DNA of 64,000 bases, from positions 4,857,293-4,921,292 of the forward strand of contig JAAOOA010000086.1 of the NCBI GenBank assembly GCA_012861695.1, written 5' to 3'. Made by a program: the position numbers and the translations under genes. Position 1 is the first letter of the stretch; each line of letters starts with the position of its first letter. Positions 1 through 20,300 of this stretch are shown piece by piece. A model generated the notes under the pieces. The model was not told where the DNA came from and ran no database searches. It saw nothing but the letters and a program-made list of their open reading frames with translations. The DNA is from Trematomus loennbergii (taxonomy: Eukaryota; Chordata; Actinopteri; Perciformes; Nototheniidae).

Positions 1-589
1 GATCACATGACGTAAAATACATGACACTTTTCTCTGTGCGCGGCAAAACAAGCTCGGCTTCACCAGTCTGGCAGTATTTTAAGGTGTCCGAAAATGACAA
101 TAAAATAGCGGTATGCAACGTGTGTGTGAAGCTCCACGCGTTGTGACGGACCGGTGAGCGGAGCAAAACACACACTAAGAGTTAGACCTAACACACTTCG
201 CTATTTGATCTACCTCTGGAACAAGCTAAACTATTTATAAATATATGTATTCTTCACTGTCGGGTCACTCATTACTGGATCAGTGAGCTGCATGAGATAC
301 TGACAGGCTGTCAGGAGAGAGAGAGGGGAGAGAGAAAAGAGAGAGGGGGAGAGAGGAAAAGAGAGTGCTTCCGCTCATTTGAAGTTAATGTAAACTTGAA
401 TAATGTCCTTCATTTCAATGTAATAATTATGTTGGTTGTTGTTTGTGGAAGCGCCAGTGATTGAGCCCCATTAACTGAGTTTTAAACATCACTTTAAATG
501 CAAGATCCCCATAGGCCCCGCCCACTCGATCGGATCGTATCGGCCGATACTGATTCCGGCGATCGTCCCCAAAGATCGGAGCATCCCTA
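1..589 (+). mobile_element. hAT-type transposon remnant with BED zinc finger (left end outside window)
   Basis: A short open stretch at 45-146 reads as the start of a BED zinc finger: the core VWQYFKV is followed by CNVC spacing, then a TGA stop at 144-146. This is the DNA-binding finger of hAT/ZBED transposases. The right edge, around 574-589, is GATCGGAGCATCCCTA, which resembles a hAT terminal inverted repeat. Between them are an AG-rich purine tract (about 315-366) and no further transposase coding. I infer a decayed or internally deleted hAT copy lying in the ddx6 intron downstream of the exon at 836-937. The left terminus and target duplication are not visible. Confidence 0.6.
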
Positions 590-737
590 GTGTAGACCGA
601 GCCAACTCTTATAACTCTGGCAAACCAGTATGTTGGTATGGATGCCAAGAAGTGTTCAGAGTCAACACTGCAGTTAGATCGAGACCAACAGAGACAGGTT
701 TTACTAGTAAGTGTTTGCTCTCTTGTAAGGTTGCTCA

Positions 738-4416
<3,679 letters not shown>

Positions 4417-5260
4417 TATTCCTGTTTTCCTTGTTTTTTTTCTTCTTCAAAGTATTAGATGTTTGCCTCTTAGGTTTTTCTTTTTAAAAATTCTCTTCAA
4501 AAGTAAAAAAGTTTAATAAAGCATTAACAAACAATATTCTCTATTCTTTTTGAGTCCAACAGAAGTCAATTTGTAGTATTTACATATACACATGTACGTG
4601 CAGTTCGGTCCCCTTCAACAACAGAGTGACTGACGTACAAGAACAACAACAAAAAAACACGTTTTTACACAAGAGCTCTTCAAAATGAAGAGAAATTTGC
4701 ACTCATTTGCATGAATATACTTGCCCACAAATAGAAAAATTATATGTGAACAAGTATCAAAGCGGTTCAAGTCCTGAATTAGAACAACTAAGGCAATCTG
4801 AACTTGGGGAACAGCCTCTTCAAAATAATCTTAGTTCAATGCTTAATGCTTTTGTTTCAAATTGAACAAAACTTCCTCTTTGAGTCCAAAGAGTTGCTCA
4901 ATATCCCCGTCCTTGAAAAAAAGGTTGTCCAACTTTGTACAAGTATTTCCCCAAAATCATAAGGTCTGTAATGATTTCCTTTTATTATTTCCACTGTGTG
5001 GATTACGTCGCTCGACTGTGTGAAAAAAACTGGATCCTGAATTCACAAATACAAGGGGGTTTCTAGTCCAAAGCCAAAAAGCTTTCCACCCCTTTTTAGT
5101 CCTCAGTGTGCGTTTCCTTTCTCCTCCAGGTGTTTGACCCTCTCTCGCCGGGCACCACAGGTCTTCAGGTCGGTGTGTGAGTGTGGCCGTGATTAACCCT
5201 CTGCCTCCTCAAAAGTCAGCCAACAACTCAATCTTGTAACCTAAAAAGAAATTCCAACCA
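4417..5260 (-). other. ddx6: Probable ddx6 5' untranslated sequence
   Basis: AT-rich sequence directly upstream of the ddx6 start codon with no convincing open frame. The part at about 5095-5235 is more GC-balanced and could be a transcribed leader exon on the minus strand. I cannot fix the splice junctions, so this is inferred from position only. Confidence 0.3.
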
Positions 5261-5744
5261 AAAGGTTTTAAAACAAACCATGAACAGCAAAGTAACTGAC
5301 TCGGTCGTTGTTGCACACGGTTTAAGTACATTTTATATTCTGAAATACAATGACTGATATTTCAAACAAATTTCAACTTCACTACAAATCAGAGGTATAT
5401 CGTGTACTTTGACTCCACTACATTTATTTAATACCTTTAGTTACTTTGCAGATTCGGATTAATGATTTGAAATATAATCAAGTCTTAAAACTTTAGTTCC
5501 ACCTGGAGTAAATTCACAAGCTACCCTGCAGTATACAAAGTCATTCAAACTAGCTGCACCTTTACCAGCTTTGAGAACACTTTCATGATCAATAATTATA
5601 AAACATATTATATATATTATTCTGAAATGGACCAATCTGCACAATGACTACTTTTACTTTTGGAACTTTAAGTATGTTTTAATTAGATTTAGAATTTTGA
5701 GGATGAAACCCTCTTTAATGGTCACACATAAGTGCAAACAGCAT

Positions 5745-5834
5745 ACAGTGACATTTGACCTCTGCATTTAACCCATCCTAGTATTAGGAGCCTAGTACTA
5801 GGATAGGTTAAATGCAGAGGTCAAATGTCACTGT
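5745..5834. repeat. Imperfect hairpin, about 44-bp arms
   Basis: The arm ACAGTGACATTTGACCTCTG... (from 5745) is followed at once by its reverse complement ending ...CAAATGTCACTGT (to 5834), with a few mismatches and almost no loop. It is probably a head-to-head SINE or MITE end in the ddx6 5' region. Confidence 0.8.
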
Positions 5835-7143
5835 ATCCTAGTACTAGCAGCCTAGTGGGCCAATACGTTTCTACTTTTACTTGAGTAACTTGCGCTCTCA
5901 TAGTATTGGACAGCTATATCTCCAAAGTTAGAACAACAAAAAGCTTTAAACTGTGCTGCTTTTCTTTCCTGAAAAAAATAAGAACATTACAGTATTGGAA
6001 TTGATGTCAATGCGATTGCTTTACCAAGATTGTTTTGTTTTAGCCGTTTTTATAAATTACTATTTTTGTACTGCATACTAACTGGATACTGTGCTCATAG
6101 TTGTGTGTGTGTCGGTAGTGTTTGTTTGTTTTTTGGTGTTGTTACAATGTTTGTGTTGCCTTTTTGACCACGTTACTATTGAACAAATATTTGTACCTTA
6201 ATGAGACTTAAACCTGTTGACATTAAGGCCATATATCTGCCACTGTTCGTCTCCTAACTTATAAGGGCCCTTGCTATTGAAAATAATAACAGACTTACAA
6301 GCATTGATAGGGACATATCAAGCAAATATTAAAAGAATAGTTGCAACTTTGATAAGAAACACTAGTTCTTTAGACTTCAGTGAAAGGCTAAATTAAGCTA
6401 ATTGGCTAACTGGTTTGGTTTAAGATTGCACAGGTGAACCTGCCAGGTGGCAATTATCTTCCGAGGCCGATTAGCGATGCCCAAAATGCCCGGATTTTAA
6501 AGAAGACTGACCTACAATTAAGACTGTATGTCTGACTGAAGTGTATTTAATAATTACAGTCTTAAGCGATTGTCAAAAACTGTAAGTCGGGTCCAAAGAC
6601 GTTCTGACTTTGAAGCTATTACTTGAAATAGCTTCAAACATGACCGCACAGATACACGTCATGTTATTGTATATTTCCACACATTTATATGATAAAAGGT
6701 TTAACATGTATTACATTTAGAGTATGTCACCATATGCATTGCTTGGTAAGGGTTCGTTCGTCTTCCTATTAATACAATAATAATAATACTGCGTCTCAGG
6801 TAAACAACATTAGCACCGTAGGGCTAACGTCACCGATATGCGAAACTAGTGTTAGCTCCAAGCTAAATAAGCGCTAAGCCGTTTCAACAATTTCATTCAG
6901 ATTGTCTACACACAATATGACAACAATCGTGTAAAGTTTCGCGACTATTACCAAACTCGTGGTTACCGTCTCGTCCTTTTAAATGTTGTCGTTAAAGCTA
7001 TATGGCACAATAAGCAAGCTCTTTAGCATCCGGGCTATTATAGCACAAATAACTCCTCTCGCTAACGTTAGCTATGTGCTAGCGAGAACACAACAACGAT
7101 GTTTTTAACACAATTTGAGGGTTGCATGTCGCAGAAAACCTAC

Positions 7144-7290
7144 CTTAGTTTCTCTTTTATTTTACATAGGATACTCAGTGTGCGGTTGCTCAACCAATTT
7201 CTTTACAATTCGCTATAATAACTGATTTTTAGTTGAAATAAATCGTTTCTTTTGTGTTTCTTCTTCCTTTAAATCAACATGGTCGCCTTA
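7144..7290 (-). promoter_or_regulatory. ddx6: Candidate ddx6 first non-coding exon and promoter region
   Basis: On the minus strand a good donor (CTAAG then GTAGGT, junction at 7144/7143) lies at the far upstream end of the ddx6 locus. This would be the usual arrangement of a non-coding first exon. The exon start and promoter elements cannot be fixed from sequence alone. Confidence 0.3.
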
Positions 7291-7555
7291 TTCTTCGTCT
7301 TCTCTTCCTCTGTGTCTCGCTTATATTTATTACATGTGACACTCCGCCACGCTGCTGCCACCTGCTGTCACACATGGTTACTGCTGAGACTATACAGTCT
7401 AATTAATACATTTCCAAATATATATATTTTTATGAAAATATTCTCTATTCGTGCTGAAAACGATGCCAGAATAAAAAAAGAAGTAAAAGCACTGGAGAGA
7501 TGGTTTACTTTTATTTGTTTACCTTTACTTTGCTTATTGTATTAGCAAGTGTTTA

Positions 7556-7560
<5 letters not shown>

Positions 7561-7600
<40 letters not shown>

Positions 7601-7604
7601 TGTA
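7561..7604. repeat. (GT)n microsatellite
   Basis: Dinucleotide GT run with one interruption, between ddx6 and the trypsin gene. Open frames across it are artefacts of the repeat. Confidence 0.95.
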
Positions 7605-7945
7605 GACTACATATGTATATATATATTTACACATTTACAATATACCATTCAGTTTATTCAGTTTCATACTGTTACTGCACATTTATATTAATTTATACTT
7701 TAACAATGTTTATTCTTAGCCCTATATGTATACTTTTCACATTTAAAAAACAACCTGTGCAACCAGTAATAGTTTGATGATTATAGAGTCATTCAAGGAA
7801 CAGCATTTGGTTGTTACGCATGATGATATTTTACTGTCGTTGTTAAAACATGCTTCACAGTCAAATACATTCTTAAAAAGCCTAGACATACTTGTAGAAG
7901 GATTAAGAGTGTTGAAATAAAAAGAACAGCGTTAGCAGAAGGACT

Positions 7946-12717
<4,772 letters not shown>

Positions 12718-12757
12718 GGTGGCTGTGGTGTAAGGGAGGTGGCCCATTACCTCCTCA

Positions 12758-12765
12758 CTTTATAG
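12758..12765 (-). promoter_or_regulatory. TATA box of the trypsin gene
   Basis: CTATAAAG on the minus strand, 41 bp upstream of the chosen ATG. A start about 30 bp downstream would fall near 12733, after the upstream in-frame ATG at 12746-12744 and before the ATG at 12717. This supports the shorter N-terminus. Confidence 0.75.
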
Positions 12766-12779
12766 TGGCTCTGCTTACC

Positions 12780-14390
12780 ACGTCAACATCAGACAGCTGA
12801 TTAAAGGGAATGAAACACATCATGTACCGTATGGGAACTCGGACATCTGCCACGACAGCTTATCCCGTATGGTGGGAAATGTAAAGCTGCGTTAAATAAA
12901 TAATGTAATTCTGCTAGGGGGGGGGGATGTGTTGCAATGTGGTTATTCTGTCAGTAATTGAAGGCATGTGTACAGTAGTAATAACCAGGACATTCCATTT
13001 AACATGGATTTGTTTTTACAAAGATTCTTCATAATGAATGTTAAGAGTAAGCGCAATTTATGGCATAGTGGACTCAATTAAGATGTCTGATTTACTCTAA
13101 TCTAAGGGTCAGGAGGTTCATCCGGTGACTGCCAGAAAAGGTTGTGAACAGAGACATAACACATTTGCTGCTAAGCGGAAATATTTCGAAAAGCCTAAAT
13201 GGAAACTATTTATGGGCTGGATTCTTGATTCATGATTTTTTTTAGCCCACAAAGAGTGAAGGTGAATGAGATCCTTGGCTCCTCCACTGGGCATGTGTCC
13301 TTTTACCATTTGTAACACAGGGATTTTAGCCTTTGACGACCATTTACATGCACAAAAACCTATATAAACACACTACAGGAAAGGGATACCCCAAAAAGTA
13401 TAATAGGGCCTCTTTAAGTGGTCCAGCAGACTGATTGGTGGGCCACAGATAACCTGGAGACCCTGTGCCTCAGACAGTTCAGCTGTTATCCAGCTCTATG
13501 TTAGATGATGACTCCCTCCCACTGCACACTGAATTTCAGCTTGTTCCTTGGGGCCTAGCAGTCCCAGCGTGTAGAAGAAACCAAAACAGCTTTGTTCCAG
13601 CAGCCATCGCACAAATGAACTAGCTGTAGCGGCGTCACGCTGCTGCTTTTGAACCTATCATTGATTTATTCACTTGATTGTTTCATGTTTTTACTAGTGG
13701 TTTTGGAATGTGATGGAGCATGCGGTACCAAATCTACCTTCAGGTACAAATAAATAACCTGAACCTGAATAAGCACAAGCAATCATTTTTTACTGTTTTG
13801 ATTTAATTCAGGGTTAAATATTTATATCAACAAATATAATAATGAATTTACAGTACAACAAGTTACATTCATAACCCAGATCCACAGGGTGAAGGCCTCC
13901 TTTTAATTTGTTGTAAACACGTGACTACTACTAACACTGGCAATAACCAGATTATCTATTTCATCCTTATATTATACTATTCATAATAATAATACAGTGC
14001 ATGTGGAATGTTTTCCCTGTGCAAGTCAACTTGTTTGTGCCGTAATGTAGGCGAAGCTCGTATACTTGGAGCAGCTCTTTAAAATAAAGGCACAATAGCC
14101 TTTTTTTACAAGAAGAAATGAATCAAAAGGCTGGTTTTAGTGGAGTCTGATATATCCTCAATGTGAGTTTGATCTAAATCTAATCTTTTTAGAAAAATAC
14201 TCCATTATTTCACCATTTGTCATCATTTAGTAGCTGTTTCTTCTTGATCGTTTCAAGTGCAGCGTGCCTAAGCTTCCTCTACTTATTTCTTCATAATTCT
14301 CTCCTTTTTCTAAAATGTATTGCTTGTCTCCCACCAACTCATGTCAGATCTCTTTTTCATCCAAGAACTACAAAGTCCCACTCATGGCTG
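12780..14390. other. Intergenic between trypsin and lipe
   Basis: AT-rich non-coding sequence with a short G run (about 12917-12926). The part nearest 14390 should hold the lipe 3' untranslated region, but no single polyadenylation signal stands out. No other gene is supported. Confidence 0.6.
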
Positions 14391-14395
14391 ATAAA

Positions 14396-17300
14396 TCAGC
14401 CCGATGATGGGCTGCTACTCTGATAGGTCTCTTCCAGCTTTGGCCGTTTGCGGAGTGCAGGCTTCTGGTCTTCCTGCTGAAAAATGGCCCTCATTTGCTC
14501 CACGCAGATCTCCGCAGCGCCCTCCGTCTCCTTGGAGAGCTGCGACAGACTGAGGAAGCCGTGAGGCAGGTCCTCCACCACCGTCAGGCTCACAGGCTGG
14601 CCCATGTCTCGCAGCTTCTTGGCAAACATCACAGAGTCATCCAGCAAGGCATCCAGAGCTGAGGCCTGCGAGGACACATGGACCAATCAGGAAACAAGCA
14701 ATATAAAAAACCTCAAACCTAGTTCTATAGCCATTTGTACTGATATATCTGCAATAAAGTAATATCAGCCTGGAAGATTTATTGCTCTATAATAGAATTA
14801 AAACAAGTTTATGTATTTTACAATACTGCAGACTCTATTTTTGTGTAACAATACATTTAGATTTATTTGGTGATTTTGCAGTTTTTTGGAAAAGGCAGTG
14901 CTACAATGGTGGAGTAGTAACCTTTCCTGCTGGATATCTCATTGAATATTGCATATGCATCGGTAGAACAGCTATATAGGAAAGGAAATAGGAAAGCTCT
15001 CTCTCTGAATTGGCCTGTGATTGTACAAGTTCTAAAAAACAAGGTCACGTGGAGGTCAAGAAGTGTAGTTTTCTGTAATTCAACACTTCTTGAATTATAA
15101 TCGGCTTAAAGGTTTTTATTGAAAAATCGTATAGATTGCCCCTATAACTTCATCTAGAATTTGTATGTGCCTCTGCTCAAGTCACACATATTATTATTAT
15201 ATTATTTTAAACAATAAAATACTCTATATATTAAAAAGAATTGAAAAAAATTAAAATGAACTTCCTTGAACTATTTTATTTTATTTTCTAATCGCACAAT
15301 TTTACTCTAACTTCTTATGTTTGTATGTATCTTTTTATTCTATGTTCTTTTAATTTGTCTTTGTATTTATTTTCCAAATTTAACAGAAAATAAATATAAT
15401 AAATAAAATATATTGATTCAATTCAGGAAAAACTCTACAATAAAATACCAAATATTTGTATTACAATAAACAAGTTATTATGCAGCACATTTCCATGGCT
15501 CCTGACATTTCTGACCACATCAGCAAATACGTTTCTCTTTGATTTGATCTTCCTACTGCCCATTTTCACTTTGGTTTGTATACATATTTTTGTATTACCT
15601 ATTTTAATTAAATGTTGTCTTTGTATTGCATGTAATTCTAATAAAATATGATAAAGAAAGTATTGTGATTCTGATATTGATTGACTTGGGGAACTCTGAG
15701 CTTGTGTTTGTGAATACCACATGGGAGGCGTTTCAATGGGTTCTTCTTGTGAACACAGTGAACACCACCACCCCATTTGAAAGCAGCAACAACCTCTCTC
15801 TCACCCTCAGCCTCCGTCCGCTCCTCCCCCCTCTCTTACCACGATGTGCACAGGCGGCAGGCCTCTCAGCAGCTCGTCGGGAGACAACAGCGGCGACACA
15901 AACGGGTTCCTGATGATGGGGCAGGAAGTTGGGTTCACAAAGGCCAGGCACTCCGAGCGCAGGGGCTTAAAGCCCTCTGGGTAATCCGAGTCACTTCCAC
16001 AATGAGGTGTGGAGGTGAGAGAGGGTGTCCTGCCAGTTTCATCGCTCTGATAGCTTCTCTGAGAGGACGACAGTGAGCGTGCTCCGCCGGTGGTCCGCGT
16101 GGGGTCCATGAAGGACTGGATCCAGTTGGAGGCCCCCTGAGTGAGATCACCCAGCAGCACGACGGTGTCTCTGCCCAGAGCGCTCAGACTGCTGCTCTCC
16201 ACTGCAGGCTGCACCGTCTGACTGTCTGTGCCTGGGAGGGAGAGGATGACGTCATGTTTAGACAAACAGAAAACAGAGACGTGAGGGAAAGAAAAAGGCA
16301 ACATGAATGTCAGTACGCTTGTCCATGTTTGTGATTGGTCGAATGCTCCTAATACCACCCCTTTCATGTGAACGCGCACCTAACTAGATAGGACACGGCG
16401 GCTTGAGCGATCCACTTGATAACCAGCGTCGTAGTACAGCTTAGCGAGAGCGCGTATGTTTTGGATTGGGCCAACCGGCTAACTCAAACATATCCAGGTT
16501 TGGAAAATCCGGCTTCGTAGTACAGGCCTCTGCTCTATCGAAATCAGTCGCATTGACCCGAACACACATTTGAGTTGTATACACTGTTGGAAAGAGGAGA
16601 TTCCTAGCTTTCTAATGATATCAAGATTGTTTTTGTACTCCAAATATTAAGCAAAATATGTCACATTATATAATGACTGTCACCGAGTCATCATTTTGAG
16701 AAAAAGGCCTTCAAAGTTTCCTCTTCTCTGGAATCCATCGATCTGATTGATTATTAGCAAATGATCAAAATACTACGGAGGGAAAATATTTTCGTTTGGA
16801 TTACTGGTCTGGGGGAAGCTTGCGAGAGTGTGTGGTATGTATGTGTGTGTGTGTGTTTGTGTAATTTTGCGTTTGTGTGTATTGTGTTTGTTTCCCGGGG
16901 AAAACACTCACGAGAAACACCGGCTGTTGTTATGCCTGCTGTGACGTCAAGTTACTCCGTTCTCCGCTTGTAATTATGCCGTTAATAAAGTTGTATTTAT
17001 CATCTGAATTTGCCAAAACAAGTTTAATATTCTGAAAGCCAAGACTTTGTTTATTTGAAATCAGATGAAAACAAACTGTCACGGACCCTGCCGTGTTATC
17101 TATGATTACTATACGCCGGAGGGAGGGGAAGCAGCGCTGCGGAACAGCAGGGTGCGAGTGAGAGCTGTCATCTTCCCTTTACAAGCTTCAAAAATGTATT
17201 TATCGTGTGATTTGGAAATAAAAGTTTCATATTCTGAAAGCCAAGACTTTGTTTATTTAAAATCAAACAAAACACCCGAACCCCGAAAAAATAGTTTTTT

Positions 17301-20300
17301 ACACAAATCCACGTTTATTTTTAAATGAGCCGTCGATAGAGCGGGTCACATATGCATAAGTTGCTTACAAGAAGACTTGTAAGTAAGAATGAAGAACATT
17401 GCATAAATGATAAATACCATTGTTTTATGAAAATAAAAAAGGTCCTGCTATGCTTTCTGGGTTTTCCCTTTCCTGTAGTGTGTTATATAGATGTGTGTGC
17501 ATGTAAATGGTCTGCAAAGGCTGACATTTACTCAGTGACAGACATATCAGAGGTTTCCAGCAATACTACGTATAATATAAGGCTGACAAACAGACCACGG
17601 GTTAATACACAGTATATATTTAGAGTAGGAGTGATCATGGCTTTGACAGTACGGGTAAGCAGGTTGTTAATTATTATCATCCTGTTTTCCACCCACATTG
17701 TCCGGTTTATGCATAAATCCCTCTGAGGTTTTATTTTCTGTTCCAGTGGCACCGGAAAGTGCTCTTGTGTTAAAGGGGACCTATCATGCAAAATGCACTT
17801 TTGTACGTCTTTTATACATGAATATGTGTCCCCGGTGTTCCAGGGAACTCACCAAGTGTCAGAAAACACAACCCTCTCTATTTTCCTCCATACCCAAATC
17901 TCTAAAAAAAGGGGCTGCAACGGATCTGATAAAAACTGATCCAGATTTGAACACTGTCCTGACGTCAGGACAGTGGCGCTACGGCTATTGGGCCAACTCC
18001 ACCAATCAGGAGGAGACAACCACGGCATTGCCGTTCGAAAGCGCTGGAGACGTTGTAGTACATATGCCAGGCCTCTAGATGGTGCTGTTGCTCACAGAAT
18101 CAGCCCTTGCAAAAACAGAGCTAACATTTTTCAAATTGAGCGAAATGAGGCATGGCTAAAATGCATGATCGTTTGGTATTTTGAAAAAAAAAAAGTATAA
18201 ATATGCCTTATATAGGTATGGTCCTACACTATATTATTCAAATATAGCATGATAGGTCCACTTTAAATGAAGTGTTAAGCAGCACACACGTAATGCTTTG
18301 CTCACACACCCACATACCTGCATAGGCATTGATGCACTTTGTGAGAACACCCAGAGGCACAGCGGGTCGATGAGCGTGAGCAGGCGGGAGGGCGAGGCGT
18401 CAGTGGTGAGCAGGGTGGCGGGGTAGGCAGCCATGATGCCGTCGGGGACTCGGATGCCGCTGGATATGGCCTTCATGGACACGGTGATGCAGAGGTTCCC
18501 TCCAGCGCTGTCCCCCGCCAGGCAAACACGCTCTGCTGTGGAGCCTGAGGCACACACAGAACTGTTACAACCCAAATAATGATGCCTTTCAGCCATATAT
18601 ATAAGACACGTTGTGTGGTAGCCATTTTGATCCAAATGATGGTAGCTGAATATATATGTTTTTTTTTTTATTGTTGTTGCAATGCCTGGTTCAGATGCAA
18701 TATTACACTAGGGCTATTTTGACTAAGTTGAAAATGTGAAATTCTTTTAAAATGTTAATTATTTGAAAATATGTCTTTTTTGATCAGTTTTTTGATCAAT
18801 ATGTTTTTATTCAAGCACAACGGAGTAGACTTAAATCTTGTTTTTTCTTTACCACAATGTATGTAAGTGCAATTTTCAACTGCACTGTCACATTCCTATC
18901 GAGCAGCCGTGATCTAAATCGTTTTACACAACCATTTCACGCGAAACAATAAGTTAATATTTAGGAATCCCTGCGTTTCAATATGTATTATCAGTGTAAA
19001 TTCAATTATTTTTTATTTAAGACAGTTGGTTGGACAAAAAGTCACTTGGTGATGTCATTTGTTATATTTTAAAGATGAAACAATAAATGAAAACAAAATC
19101 AGCAAATTAATATACAATACAAATTCCTTTGAAACAGACAAAATACCATTAATCCTTAATCCTATCATTATCAGTTTAGTTTTTAGGTCTCTATTTGTTC
19201 CACCTTTTCTGCATGGGACTGGGCCCAGATGACCCTTTCCATGTTCCATATACTGATAGTGTACAAATAACAGTTCACATGCTGCTTTGAGTAGATAATG
19301 CGCCCCTCCTCCAACCACTATCACCTCATACAAAATTGGTACAATCTGTGCATATGGAAAGTGAACATTTGTAAGGGGTGAACAACTTCTCTTTTGCCCT
19401 CTTTGAACAAGACATACTGTATGATCACATATATGCTTAATCCTCTTACAATTGATGGCAAATACATGCATATAAAAAATACAAACACACCCTGAAATCT
19501 CGAGACTAAAAATAATTCCCTTCCTTATAAGTGACAATCAATTTACGTTTTTTGTACATATGAATCTGTTTAAACCAAATACATTATTCTCCCTACGGGT
19601 TTAGTGTATGGTCTGAGTGTGAGGCTGTGCACGTACCCAGCAGATGGCAGTTGTTCAGAGCCCAGCAGTAGGCGTAGAAACATTCCTCCAGAGCTCTGGG
19701 GAAAGGCGCTTCAGGTGACAGAGAGTAGTCCACGGAGAGAATGGGAACATTGAGCTCCTTCGACCAAATCCGGAGATAATTCTGATTCAAGAGAGCAGAA
19801 TAATGAGGTATGATGTAATGCAAACATGCTTATTAACAAATATTGGGTTAAAACATCAATTTGTGGATTGAAAGATCTGCTTAATGTGCTTTAAATTACT
19901 TTTATTAGGAGGGGATTACAAGTATTATACATCGTGGTAGTACTAGCCTTATGTACAACTTATTTGAGTCTTGTGTGTTTTGTTTTTTGTGCACTTTTGC
20001 GTAATTTCCTCTATAGTTGCCATCGTTATTATTATTTGTATTCAGTAAACAGTTTTAGCTTGCTGAGAGGGTACGAGTGGTAGGATGTATATCAAGGACG
20101 AGTAAGAGAACAGATGGTGGGAAAGGGGGGCCTTGATATTCTGTACATTATAGTAGGGCTGCACGATTTGGAAGAAAGTAACCAATTGCAATTACTTTAA
20201 CTCATATTGCAATATGATTTGCGATATTAGAGGGAATGACCATTTTTAAACATTATTCACATTGTCATTTAAATATGAAATAAATAATATAATATATAAT

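Noticed and set aside
7500..7777. Overlapping open frames across the GT repeat
   Set aside because: They are products of the dinucleotide run and have no real protein character.
12744..12746. Upstream in-frame ATG of the trypsin gene, which would add MGHLPYTTAT
   Set aside because: It lies about 15 bp from the TATA box, before the expected transcription start, and the next ATG starts a proper signal peptide.
15807..16379. 190-codon minus-strand frame read as one gene
   Set aside because: It is lipe exon 10 extended into introns on both sides. The true exon is 16231-15840 from its splice sites.
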